NCBI RefSeq assembly: GCF_026262505.1
Contig: NW_026529257.1
Span: forward strand, 106,614-170,613
From: Trichomonas vaginalis G3
Lineage: Eukaryota; Parabasalia; Trichomonadida; Trichomonadidae
DNA: 64,000 nt
Direction: 5' to 3'
Under the pieces are notes generated by a model, which worked only from the letters and a program-made list of their open reading frames with translations, did no database searches and was not told the origin of the DNA. This document shows positions 39,526 to 48,520 of this stretch, piece after piece; the first letter of the stretch is position 1; every line of letters begins with the position of its first letter. Both the position numbers and the translations under genes were made by a program.

Positions 39526-39853
39526 AAGGAGGTGAAACGTTGAACTTAAAGTATAGTTTCCCAGACGTCATAAAAATATTTGACGACCACAACATTTCAT
39601 TAAATTTATTTGCTAAGTAAAAATGTCAAAAACTTCTTGAAAGATGTTTGAAGAAAAATAATATAGACTTTATTTCATGTAAAGGACTTTACACACTTTT
39701 GAACGATATGAAAGACCCTGTTTTTTTGTTCGTGTAGACAAAGGAAAGTTCTATGTCTTTACAAAATATTTGAACTTCTTAGACAGAGAACTTCAAGAAA
39801 CGCCATGTGAAAGTTTAGATGAAGTTCTTCTCCACTTTCAGAAAAACTTTTAA
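39522..39853 (+). pseudogene. Relative of the 89-aa gene (element C), broken
   Basis: Starts MKGGETLNLKYSFPDVIKIF and ends DEVLLHFQKNF. Place and ending match the 89-aa gene of element B, although strand relative to neighbours differs. Broken, about two breaks. Confidence 0.5.
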
Positions 39854-39862
39854 AATATATAA

Positions 39863-40537
39863 ATGGCAGAAGATATAATGGTTTATACTATTACGACTAA
39901 AAACCCTGAGTCATATAATTCTATAACAACAAACTTACAAAGTCCTCAAGGACGATATTGTAAACTAACCTTAAACACAATGACGACTAAAGCCTGTTTT
40001 GCTCTTTTGACACCAGAAGACTTTATTGTTGTGAATGGTAAAAAATACTCCTTTGAAGATACTTACTCAGATATACCACCAACAGGTTTTGTTGACTTAT
40101 TTAATACTTTAAGTACGGGTGTAACATGTGCTGCAACTAGAGCAGGTTTCATTATGTTTGGATGTCCGACTGAGTTTACTATAAACGATATGAGCTATAA
40201 TACAAAACTTATATCTGGTTTTTACTACCAACAGTTTCCTATAACAGGAAAAGGTGTCATACAAGGAATGTCTATTCCATTGACATTAAGCACACCAATC
40301 TTATATATTGTTTCAAACTTAGGTTCAAAGTGTTATTCGAATGTCGACAGAAACTATTATGACCAAAAGATACTTATGCGTATAAACAATACTTTCTCTG
40401 CTGGTTTGCCTATTGTTCATTCGAATGCAGAATTTTCAACCTTAGTGAACTCAAACACTTTGGCAAGTATAACGTTGACATTAGTTGACGCAAACTTTGT
40501 TCCTGTAAAACTTTATGTCCTATGTATTTGTCAATGA
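39863..40537 (+). CDS. 224-aa putative virion protein (element C)
   Basis: Starts MAEDIMVYTITTKNPESYNS nine bases after the previous stop. Beta-rich with NGKKYSFEDTYSDIPP, PLTLSTPILYIVSNLG and a final SITLTLVDANFVPVKL. Corresponds module by module to the 258-aa gene of element B. Probably structural. The extreme C-terminus may not be equivalent to its relatives. Confidence 0.6.
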   Translation: MAEDIMVYTITTKNPESYNSITTNLQSPQGRYCKLTLNTMTTKACFALLTPEDFIVVNGKKYSFEDTYSDIPPTGFVDLFNTLSTGVTCAATRAGFIMFGCPTEFTINDMSYNTKLISGFYYQQFPITGKGVIQGMSIPLTLSTPILYIVSNLGSKCYSNVDRNYYDQKILMRINNTFSAGLPIVHSNAEFSTLVNSNTLASITLTLVDANFVPVKLYVLCICQ

Positions 40538-40659
40538 CGGCAGAAAGTTTCGAATTGGAAGATGCAACTGGTGAAAGTATTGTATTACAAGAACAACTTC
40601 AACAACAAATAGCTCAAGAACAACAAATGCAACAAATGCAACAACAAAGTCAAGAATAA
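40534..40659 (+). CDS. 41-codon Gln-rich frame (element C)
   Basis: Starts MTAESFELEDATGES and runs into LQEQLQQQIAQEQQMQQM. Overlaps the stop of the 224-aa gene by four bases. The Gln-rich end looks like a flexible tail. Weak as an independent gene. Confidence 0.35.
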   Translation: MTAESFELEDATGESIVLQEQLQQQIAQEQQMQQMQQQSQE

Positions 40660-40687
40660 AAAAAATATTTTTTTTATTTTTATAAAA

Positions 40688-41919
40688 ATGTACAGAATAG
40701 ATGTTTCAGATTTTTATGACTTCCAAGCATTCAGAAATATGTGTCCATTTCGAGACTATAACAAAGCAGTCGAGAATTTGAAACGTTTAGTCATTTATGT
40801 TGACTCTGCCCCAGAATGTTATGTTATGAAAGAATGGGATGTTGTCTTTAACAAACCTAAGCGACAATAGTTTCAGAACAAGAATGTAAACAGAAACTTA
40901 AGAAAATAAAAGTTGTACAAGTTGGCATGAAGATGTTAGATGCTTGGGATATCTTATTGTCAAAGTTAGAAGATTTTTCAGTTCGAGGTATAAGTTCTAT
41001 ACACCTTCTCCAAACTTCTATTCTATCTTCACTGGATATAAATACGAACAAGTAGAATGGAAAGAAAATATTATAGAAGCTTGGTTAGACCATGTCAAAG
41101 AAATTATATGCAATGGAAACGAAAAGGTTTATGAGTATATCTTATGTTGGTTTGCAAACATCTTACAACATCCAAGTGCTAAAAATGAAACTGCTCTCAT
41201 TATAATTGGAAAACAAGGAACTGGTAAGAACACATTCTTTACAGATATCTTATGCAAACTGTTAGAGGGCTATTCGAACCCGAATATGACAAACTTAGAA
41301 AACATCTGTGGCAAGTTTAACTCCTCAATAGAGAATATGAAACTTATATTGCAATGAACTTCAAAGTATAGATACAACAAAAGTTTTGAACTCAGATGCT
41401 TTGAAGAGTCTTATAACAGACAAAGTTGGAGTTGTTGAAAGAAAATATAAAGACCAAAGAGTTTGTGAAAATGTTGCAAACTTCATTATGGTTTCAAACA
41501 ATGCTGTTCCGATGAAGTTAGAAAGTTCTGACAGAAGATATGTAGTTGTCAGAACGTCAGATTCTCATATGCAAGATACAGAATATTTTGACGACTTAGC
41601 AGAAACTTTGACATCTGACTTTTACAACCACTTGTTCTCATATTTTATGACATTAGATATTTCTAAGTTCAATCCAAGACAAATTCCACATACCGAAGAG
41701 AGACAAACATTGTTAGAAGCAAACAAGAGTGTATATGAACTGTTCATAGATGAAACTGACTTTGTGTCATTAGATGAAAGGTCATTGTACGATTCGTATA
41801 AACAATATTGTCAAGAATATGGTTATATGACAGCGTCTAAACGAACATTCTTGGCAAATGTCAAAAGTCTTTTAGACGTACAGAATGGTGTATATACAAA
41901 GAAAAATTTTTATGAGTAA
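40688..41919 (+). pseudogene. SF3 helicase (element C), broken
   Basis: Recognised by the SF3 core: KNETALIIIGKQGTGKNTFF (Walker A), ENVANFIMVSNNAVPM and DRRYVVVRTSD, closely matching the helicase of element A. The region before Walker A (YILCWFANILQHPS) also matches. No primase domain precedes it. A C-terminal DSYKQYCQEYGYMTASKRTF is a likely winged-helix tail, as in D5 helicases. Broken, about four breaks. Confidence 0.75.
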
Positions 41920-41956
41920 ATTTAAAAAAAAATATTTTTTTATCCGATAGAAAAAG

Positions 41957-42376
41957 ATGACGAAATATATTTCAGTAAACAAGTACATGTCGGGACTTAA
42001 AGAAGAACTAGACCCATTCACATATTTGAATGTTTACTTCTACCATTTTGAAAAGTCTTCATTCAGCAAAGTTTGGAACATCGAACCAGTTAAGTTTGCT
42101 ATTGTGACTAAAAATGGTGCGAAATTTGAAGACTTAGACATAGAAGGTTTGTTAGCAGTCAAAGAAAGTTTTGACAGAAGGTTTTCAAACCTTAAAGAAG
42201 GCAAAGCATACAAACTTGTTATACCTTATGAACCAAAGAAAGCAGACGACTATGAATATTATGAGTCTAAAGTTGTAGAAGTTCAAGGTAAATTGGGTAA
42301 AAAGATTTTAGAGTCTAAGCCAGTGTTTGCTCCTAAAGAGGAAGAGAACATTGACATTGACCCAGAAATGTTCTAA
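41957..42376 (+). CDS. 139-aa protein (element C)
   Basis: Starts MTKYISVNKYMSGLKEELDP. A mixed alpha/beta composition (FAIVTKNGAKFEDLDIEGLL, KAYKLVIPYEPKKADDYEYY) with an acidic end (EEENIDIDPEMF) suggests a small single-stranded-DNA-binding or processivity-type protein next to the helicase; this is speculation from position. Frame whole. Convergent with the next gene. Confidence 0.55.
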   Translation: MTKYISVNKYMSGLKEELDPFTYLNVYFYHFEKSSFSKVWNIEPVKFAIVTKNGAKFEDLDIEGLLAVKESFDRRFSNLKEGKAYKLVIPYEPKKADDYEYYESKVVEVQGKLGKKILESKPVFAPKEEENIDIDPEMF

Positions 42377-42391
42377 AATAAAATTTTATTT

Positions 42392-42844
42392 TTACATGTC
42401 AAATTTCTTTTTCTCTGGAACTGGTTCAGGTTCTTTCTTCTCTTCTTCTACTTTCTTTTCTTTCTTTTCTTTCTTCTTCTTTTCTGGTGGAGTTATGTCA
42501 AACTTCTCAGAACCATATTTTTGTAAAAGTTCTTTGTCCTTTAATAGCTCTTCTATTCTGTTTTCTATTTCATCTTCAAGAACAGCGCATGTGTCTTCTT
42601 TGCATTCTAAGAACTTTTGTTGGACTTCATCTTTCCAATCGGTGTCATCTCTGTCAACAAGTCTGTCATTGACAAATTTTAAGACTGCTCTGCTTAATGT
42701 TTTATGGTTCTTGTCATATTCCCAGAAACAGAACTTTAGAACAAATTCACCTTTCTTGTTTACACTATGTAAGATTTTATGGTCGACAGATGTTTTGCTG
42801 TCGAAAAGCTTGTCTCGAATATAGATAGCGAAATCGCTAGACAT
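42392..42844 (-). CDS. 150-aa protein with charged tail (element C)
   Basis: Starts MSSDFAIYIRDKLFDSKTSV. A folded N-terminal 110 residues (GEFVLKFCFWEYDKNHKTLS) is followed by a Lys/Glu/Pro tail (KKKKEKKEKKVEEEKKEPEP). Divergent from the ATPase across 36 bp. Unknown family; the tail is like those of virion or nucleic-acid-condensing proteins. Confidence 0.55.
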   Translation of the reverse strand: MSSDFAIYIRDKLFDSKTSVDHKILHSVNKKGEFVLKFCFWEYDKNHKTLSRAVLKFVNDRLVDRDDTDWKDEVQQKFLECKEDTCAVLEDEIENRIEELLKDKELLQKYGSEKFDITPPEKKKKEKKEKKVEEEKKEPEPVPEKKKFDM

Positions 42845-42880
42845 TTTCTAAAAGATAAAAATTTTAATTTTTCTAAAAAT

Positions 42881-43756
42881 ATGTTAGAAAAAAAGTTTGC
42901 TGACATTGACAAGAAATTTGAGAATGTTTTAAACAAGAACAAGAGGAAGTTAGAAAATGCTCAGATAAAACCTATACATGACAAGTTCTTATTTGCTCAG
43001 AATGGTATAACAGGTCTAATTGCACCACCTGGGTCGGGTAAGACTTTCACTTATCTTAAAATGGCTGCACAACAACAAGAACTAGATGAGAAGAACCCAT
43101 TCTATGAGTTAGTTGTTATTTGTTCGACTTCTGGTCAATTTGACCAAACCGTCAATTCGTTCAAAGATATTATAAAGAAGTCTAAGTTAGTATGTATAAA
43201 AGACTCTGAGTTGTTAGATTGGATAAAGAAGTACCAAAGAAGAGTTTTGAAGTATAATGCTATAAATGAGTATATAAATTCTAAGTTTAAAGACCCAAAT
43301 GAGGAAATGCAGAGAATATTAGAGAAGAAACACTTCAGAAACAAACAGAAAGAGATAGAATACATTTCGAAGAAATTGCAATCTTACGATTGGAAGACTT
43401 ACCCTCATAGATGTCTTCTTATTTTAGATGATTTCGCCTCTCATCCTTTGTTAAAGAATAGAGAACAAGATATGTGTCGAATTCTTAAGAAGCTCAGACA
43501 CTTTAACATCTCAGTCGTAATATGTGTACAGACAGCAAAGAGTTTAAGTAAGGATGTTAAAAGAATACTTACTGACATTATACTTTTCCCCGGATTGTCC
43601 GAAGACGATTTCATGGAACTTATGAAAGAGTCCATGGCAGGTAAGTTTGACAGATATGAACTATGGGAGAAGTATAAAGTCATACAAGACCCTCATACTT
43701 CTTTCAGAATTCATATCTACGCAAACAAAGTTCAAATTGTAAAAAGTCAAGCTTGA
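42881..43756 (+). CDS. FtsK/HerA-type packaging ATPase (element C)
   Basis: 291 codons from the ATG at 42881. Walker A APPGSGKT at about residue 49, Walker B CLLILDDFAS at about residue 187, then VVICVQTAKSLSKDVKR with a sensor-like Gln. Matches the ATPase of element B along its length. Earlier in-frame codons overlap the neighbouring gene and are not used. Role: genome packaging. Its stop lies inside an 18-bp direct repeat (43744-43761) that recurs at 44171-44188. The frame looks whole. Confidence 0.85.
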   Translation: MLEKKFADIDKKFENVLNKNKRKLENAQIKPIHDKFLFAQNGITGLIAPPGSGKTFTYLKMAAQQQELDEKNPFYELVVICSTSGQFDQTVNSFKDIIKKSKLVCIKDSELLDWIKKYQRRVLKYNAINEYINSKFKDPNEEMQRILEKKHFRNKQKEIEYISKKLQSYDWKTYPHRCLLILDDFASHPLLKNREQDMCRILKKLRHFNISVVICVQTAKSLSKDVKRILTDIILFPGLSEDDFMELMKESMAGKFDRYELWEKYKVIQDPHTSFRIHIYANKVQIVKSQA

Positions 43757-43775
43757 AAAATGTAAGTGTTTAGTC

Positions 43776-43853
43776 TTAGTAAGTCTGTTGTGGTGCTGGG
43801 GCTGTCGGTTCTTCTGGCTTTGGAAGGCATTCAGGAAGAGGGACGTGAGACAT
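43776..43853 (-). pseudogene. Short Pro-rich relative of the 51035 gene
   Basis: 25 codons, MSHVPLPECLPKPEEPTAPA, matching the start of the Pro-rich gene at 51035-51364 (MSDVPPTESIPKPEEPKAPA). Much shorter than its relative. Has the same upstream layout: 22-bp array, then a divergent FDEAIY frame. Confidence 0.5.
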
Positions 43854-43864
43854 TCGTTTGTGTC

Positions 43865-44100
43865 CTGTTGGAAGGAAGAACTTTTCCTGTTGGAAGGAAA
43901 AACTTTTTCTGTCGAAAGGAAAAACTTTTTCTGTCGGAAGGAAAAACTTTTTCTGAAGTTCGACCAAAAAGTTCTCAATTTTCGAAAATTTGAATGGTTT
44001 ACGGACGGACAACTAGAAAATTTTTTCCTGTCGGAAGGAAAAATTTTTTCTGTCGGAAGGAAAATTTTTTCCTGTTGGAAGGAAGAACTTTTCTTGTCGG
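43865..44100. repeat. 22-bp tandem array between divergent frames (locus 1)
   Basis: About eight imperfect copies of GTCGGAAGGAAAAACTTTTT plus CT, interrupted once by a unique stretch around 43965-44025. The unit contains a near-palindrome GAAAAACTTTTTC. Confidence 0.7.
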
Positions 44101-44115
44101 AAGGAAGGACTCGGA

Positions 44116-44190
44116 ATGCCAGAAGGATTTGACGAGGCAATTTACTTTATAGAGCTACCTGAGCCATCTGAAGTCAAGCTTGAAAAATAA
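44116..44190 (+). CDS. 24-codon frame with FDEAIY motif (locus 1)
   Basis: MPEGFDEAIYFIELPEPSEV and four more residues. The FDEAIY motif recurs in the frame at 51698 in the same position relative to a 22-bp array and a divergent Pro-rich gene. Possibly a conserved N-terminus of a small gene family. Confidence 0.35.
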   Translation: MPEGFDEAIYFIELPEPSEVKLEK

Positions 44191-44199
44191 ATGGCTCAT

Positions 44200-45024
44200 C
44201 TACTCTACTTGTTTGAAGTTGTCAAAATACTCTGTTATTTTTTCCTTTAACAATGGCAAATCTTCTTTGAAGGTAAGTATTGTACAACCTTTCATATCAT
44301 AGTGTGTTTGAGGTAAAGTATCTTGAACTATTTGTTTCACATCTTCATTCGGTGTCATTGAAATCGGTAAGTTTTCGCGATAGAACCAATTTCTGTCAGA
44401 TTTGTAAATCTTAGCAAGGTCGTAAAAGCTTTTGTTGTTTCTTCTGACTAAATGCAACATAACCATATCTTTATCTTCTTCATTTTCCATCTCTTCAGTA
44501 TAAATCATATACTTATAGTTCTTTTCCTTACCTTTTGGTACCGAACGTGGTATTCTTTTCTGAATGTTTTTGTCTTTTGCTTCAATGACTTCATCTTTTG
44601 CTTGAAGTTTCTTTTCCATCTCTTCACGTTCTTGTCTATGAATTTCGTCAAGAAGTTTGTAAACATGCCATGCATAACGAGGAGAAGCCCACATTGCAAC
44701 TGCATTTACTAAAAGTCTATGTACATAATATCCTCTTAAATTTATTGGCAAATTTTTACGATTTTCATGTGTTTTATGCAAGACCGAAAAAAGTCGGTCT
44801 AGAGAAATTTCACTCAAAAGTTCTTGTGTGCTTTGGTTTTTGAACCAGTCGTCTGCGTGTTTAGTGTCTGGAGCAAAACATGCTGTCAAAATACTTTGCA
44901 TTTGGTACATATCGTCTTTGACCGAACGAATGAGACGGAGTTGTTTGTTAAACTGTATGTACTCGTATTCTTCATTTATAGCTTCATGGACTATAACTGT
45001 TGTTGTGTTCTCTGATGTTGACAT
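44200..45024 (-). CDS. KilA-N domain protein (element C)
   Basis: 274 codons, MSTSENTTTVIVHEAINEEY. Residues about 55-130 are KilA-N: DDWFKNQSTQELLSEISLDR and GYYVHRLLVNAVAMWASPRYAWHVYKLLDE. A coiled coil follows (RQEREEMEKKLQAKDEV) and then a C-terminal domain (YKYMIYTEEMENEEDKDMVM, WFYRENLPISMTPN). KilA-N binds DNA; the C-terminal part resembles regions paired with KilA-N in large DNA viruses. A hairpin (GACCGAaaaaagTCGGTC) lies in the coding sequence near 44787-44806. Relics of a close relative lie at 48026-48200. Confidence 0.75.
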   Translation of the reverse strand: MSTSENTTTVIVHEAINEEYEYIQFNKQLRLIRSVKDDMYQMQSILTACFAPDTKHADDWFKNQSTQELLSEISLDRLFSVLHKTHENRKNLPINLRGYYVHRLLVNAVAMWASPRYAWHVYKLLDEIHRQEREEMEKKLQAKDEVIEAKDKNIQKRIPRSVPKGKEKNYKYMIYTEEMENEEDKDMVMLHLVRRNNKSFYDLAKIYKSDRNWFYRENLPISMTPNEDVKQIVQDTLPQTHYDMKGCTILTFKEDLPLLKEKITEYFDNFKQVE

Positions 45025-45029
45025 ATCTG

Positions 45030-45085
45030 TCTTTATATTCCGGATAAAAAAATATTTTATAAAAAACTAACTTTATTTTTTCTAT
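45030..45085 (-). promoter_or_regulatory. Conserved upstream module (KilA-N, 45024)
   Basis: AAAATAAAGTTAGTTTTTTA and an AT tract ending about 20 bp before the ATG, preceded by AAGATAGA. Same module as at 30943, 31855, 47714 and 49459. Confidence 0.55.
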
Positions 45086-45365
45086 CTTAAGGAAATTCAT
45101 GATTTTCATAGAGTTTTGGCGACCCAGATAAAAGTCGGTCTCGCTGTGCTTCACTGTTTTCATAGAGTTTTGGCGACTAAGGTTTCTTACCTACTCGCTG
45201 TTCTTCACTGTTTTCGTACGGAATCTCTTCTCTCGGTTTTCCGAGGGAAGCAATCTTATGCCATTTTACTCAGAATTTTGTGCTGAATTCAGCAAAAATA
45301 TATTTTAGGGTAGAAGGTTAGATCTAACCTCTTTTCTCACCTCTTTTTTTCACAACCGTTTTACA
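45086..45365. other. Hairpin-rich spacer
   Basis: No gene. Contains CTTCTCTCGG-TTTT-CCGAGGGAAG (about 45222-45250), a repeated GTTTTGGCGACC..TACTCGCTG module and the palindrome AGGTTAGATCTAACCT (about 45317). Related modules at 47860-48030 and 48200-48350. Confidence 0.6.
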
Positions 45366-47060
45366 TGGTAAACGTTATTTTTACATTATGACACGAAGTG
45401 AAGATTTGCACTTCGTCAAATTTTATAAAAAAATAGCGTTATTTTTACATTATGACACGAAGTGAAGATTTGCACTTCGTCAAATTTTAGCGTTATTTTT
45501 ACATTATGACACGAAGTGAAGATTTGCACTTCGTCAAATTTTATAAAAAAATAGCGTTATTTTTACATTATGACACGAAGTGAAGATTTGCACTTCGTCA
45601 AATTTTATAAAAAATTAGCGTTATTTTTACATTATGACACGAAGTGAAGATTTGCACTTCGTCAAATTTTAGCGTTATTTTTACATTATGACACGAAGTG
45701 AAGATTTGCACTTCGTCAAATTTTATAAAAAATTAGCGTTATTTTTACATTATGACACGAAGTGAAGATTTGCACTTCGTCAAATTTTATAAAAAATTAG
45801 CGTTATTTTTACATTATGACACGAAGTGAAGATTTGCACTTCGTCAAATTTTATAAAAAATTAGCGTTATTTTTACATTATGACACGAAGTGAAGATTTG
45901 CACTTCGTCAAATTTTATAAAAAAATAGCGTTATTTTTACATTATGACACGAAGTGAAGATTTGCACTTCGTCAAATTTTAGCGTTATTTTTACATTATG
46001 ACACGAAGTGAAGATTTGCACTTCGTCAAATTTTATAAAAAAATAGCGTTATTTTTACATTATGACACGAAGTGAAGATTTGCACTTCGTCAAATTTTAT
46101 AAAAAATTAGCGTTATTTTTACATTATGACACGAAGTGAAGATTTGCACTTCGTCAAATTTTAGCGTTATTTTTACATTATGACACGAAGTGAAGATTTG
46201 CACTTCGTCAAATTTTATAAAAAAATAGCGTTATTTTTACATTATGACACGAAGTGAAGATTTGCACTTCGTCAAATTTTATAAAAAATTAGCGTTATTT
46301 TTACATTATGACACGAAGTGAAGATTTGCACTTCGTCAAATTTTATAAAAAAATAGCGTTATTTTTACATTATGACACGAAGTGAAGATTTGCACTTCGT
46401 CAAATTTTAGCGTTATTTTTACATTATGACACGAAGTGAAGATTTGCACTTCGTCAAATTTTATAAAAAAATAGCGTTATTTTTACATTATGACACGAAG
46501 TGAAGATTTGCACTTCGTCAAATTTTATAAAAAATTAGCGTTATTTTTACATTATGACACGAAGTGAAGATTTGCACTTCGTCAAATTTTATAAAAAATT
46601 AGCGTTATTTTTACATTATGACACGAAGTGAAGATTTGCACTTCGTCAAATTTTATAAAAAATTAGCGTTATTTTTACATTATGACACGAAGTGAAGATT
46701 TGCACTTCGTCAAATTTTATAAAAAATTAGCGTTATTTTTACATTATGACACGAAGTGAAGATTTGCACTTCGTCAAATTTTATAAAAAATTAGCGTTAT
46801 TTTTACATTATGACACGAAGTGAAGATTTGCACTTCGTCAAATTTTATAAAAAATTAGCGTTATTTTTACATTATGACACGAAGTGAAGATTTGCACTTC
46901 GTCAAATTTTATAAAAAATTAGCGTTATTTTTACATTATGACACGAAGTGAAGATTTGCACTTCGTCAAATTTTTAAAAAATTAGCGTTATTTTTACATT
47001 ATGACACGAAGTGAAGATTTGCACTTCGTCAAATTTTATAAAAAATTAGCGTTATTTTTT
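45366..47060. repeat. 54/64-bp satellite, about 27 copies
   Basis: Unit AGCGTTATTTTTACATTATG, then ACACGAAGTG-AAGATTTG-CACTTCGT and CAAATTTT, with or without a further ATAAAAAATT-type tail, giving 54- and 64-bp versions mixed along the array. Units are almost identical, so homogenised recently. Every unit carries an eight-base stem ACGAAGTG/CACTTCGT. Confidence 0.9.
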
Positions 47061-47092
47061 CTATCTTTCACAAAAGACCAAAAATAAACGCT

Positions 47093-47704
47093 TTACATGT
47101 ATTTTTCAGCAACTTCGTCAAATAATTTTATAGCTTTATCTATCTCATCTACTTCAAACGTTTCTTTACCTTTTATGGGAGCACCATACATTTTCTCAAA
47201 CTTTTCGAGTAGTTCTGTTTCAGCAGCTCTCATATCATTAACAAACACAACCTTGACTCTATTGACTGTACTGTCATATCTTAGAGTTATATTATATGTC
47301 CTTCCTATCTTATATCTTTTTGTGTTGAAGTCCTTCGGTTTCTGAACGATGTAAAGTAAGCCTTCACTGCAACGTTCCGTATCGAATGAACCATATGTTA
47401 TGAAGTTATATCCAACAACTGGGTCTAACCATAACAAAACTATTGGTATAAGACTTTTGTCGATGAGATATGCTGCAGTTCCATAGAATCTTACCGATAT
47501 CATAAGCTCAGGATTTCTTGTCAAAATTTTCTGAGTAGAAGCAATTCTAACCCAGTCCTTTGTTTTCTTTCCAGATGGAAATATAATGTCTGACAAAGAA
47601 TATTTGTTGTATTTCTTTGAGTATCTTACGTTTAAATCACCTATTCTAACCAATTTGGTGTCATTGTCTATCTTTCTAACTGTTTCAAACTCAGTGTTTG
47701 TCAT
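47093..47704 (-). CDS. KilA-N plus GIY-YIG-type (T5orf172-like) protein (element C)
   Basis: 203 codons from MTNTEFETVRKIDND. The N-terminal half is KilA-N (VRYSKKYNKYSLSDIIFPSG, then DPVVGYNFITYGS). The C-terminal half has GLLYIVQKPKDFNTKRYKIG followed by RTYNITLRYDS and LLEKFEKMYGAPIKGKETFEV, the pattern of the T5orf172/GIY-YIG nuclease-like domain often fused to KilA-N. Could cut or bind DNA. The frame looks whole. Confidence 0.7.
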   Translation of the reverse strand: MTNTEFETVRKIDNDTKLVRIGDLNVRYSKKYNKYSLSDIIFPSGKKTKDWVRIASTQKILTRNPELMISVRFYGTAAYLIDKSLIPIVLLWLDPVVGYNFITYGSFDTERCSEGLLYIVQKPKDFNTKRYKIGRTYNITLRYDSTVNRVKVVFVNDMRAAETELLEKFEKMYGAPIKGKETFEVDEIDKAIKLFDEVAEKYM

Positions 47705-47713
47705 TTCTGTTCT

Positions 47714-47766
47714 TACATACAAAATAAAAAAAATATTTTATAAAAAACTAACTTTATTTTTTCTAT
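47714..47766 (-). promoter_or_regulatory. Conserved upstream module (47704 gene)
   Basis: AAAATAAAGTTAGTTTTTTA, AT tract and TTTTGTATGTAAGAACAGAA directly before the ATG; the last 20 bases are identical to those before the KilA-N gene of element A. Confidence 0.55.
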
Positions 47767-48025
47767 CTTGTATAAAAGATATGATTTCAGGGATTTTTTT
47801 GACGAAGTGTCAAAGTTCACTTCGTCAAAAAATAACAGTTATATAATGAAATTTGGTCATTTTTTTACGATTTTCATGAGTTTTAGGCGACCAGGTTTTT
47901 TTCCCTACTCGCAATTTTTTACGATTTTCGTACGGAATCTCTACCCGCGGTTTTCCTCGGGTAGCAAACATATGAGGAAATTCATGAAATTTGGTCATTT
48001 TTTTACGATTTTCATGAGTTTTATG
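47767..48025. other. Hairpin modules, no gene
   Basis: TTTTTTGACGAAGTG-TCAAAGTT-CACTTCGTCAAAAAA (47795-47831) and CTACCC-GCGGTTTTCCTC-GGGTAG (about 47941-47964) with ACGATTTTCGT before it. Confidence 0.6.
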
Positions 48026-48200
48026 CTAGACCGAAAAAAGTCGGTCTAGAGAAATTTCTCTCAAAAGTTCTTGTGTGCTTTGGTTTTTGAACCAATGTCT
48101 GTATGTTTGGTTTCTGAACGATGTAAAGTAAGCCTTCACTGCAACTGCATTTACTAATAGTCTATGTACATACCAACCTCTTAAATTTATTGGCAATTTT
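48026..48200 (-). pseudogene. KilA-N relic (element C)
   Basis: Matches parts of the 44200-45024 gene (WFKNQSTQELLREISLDRLF, LPINLRGWYVHRLLVNAV) in a rearranged, short form within the hairpin modules. Fragment only. Confidence 0.65.
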
Positions 48201-48520
48201 TTACGATTTTCGTACGGAATCTCTACCCTCGGTTTTCCTCGGGTAGCAAACATATGAGGAAATTCATGAAATTTGGTCATTTTTCAGCAAAAATATATTT
48301 TAGGGTAGAAGGTTAGATCTAACCTGTCTTCTACCCTCTTTTCTACCCCAGTTATTTTATAAGCGTTTTACATGGTAAACGTTATTTTTTAAATTTTGTG
48401 AAAACTCAACGGTTTGACACAAGCCCTAAAAATTATTTTACTCAGAATTTTATACAGAATTCGGCAAAAATAAAGTTTAGGTGAAGAGGTGCGATCTCAC
48501 CTGTTTTTTCACCTGTTTTT
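48201..48520. other. Hairpin and palindrome spacer
   Basis: Contains CTACCC-TCGGTTTTCCTC-GGGTAG (about 48220-48244), AGGTTAGATCTAACCT (about 48309-48324) followed by CTACCC repeats, and TTTAGGTGAAGAGGTG-CGATCTCACC (about 48476-48501). No gene. Confidence 0.6.

Larger units (their letters stand above)
43744..44188. repeat. Segment bounded by 18-bp direct repeats
   Basis: AAGTCAAGCTTGAAAAAT at 43744-43761 and again at 44171-44188. Between them lie a short Pro-rich frame, a 22-bp-period array and a micro-frame. Either a duplication or an insertion with a long target duplication. Confidence 0.65.

Noticed and set aside
45366-47060. CRISPR-like array
   Set aside because: Units are continuous tandem copies with no variable spacers; it is a satellite inside a eukaryotic mobile element.
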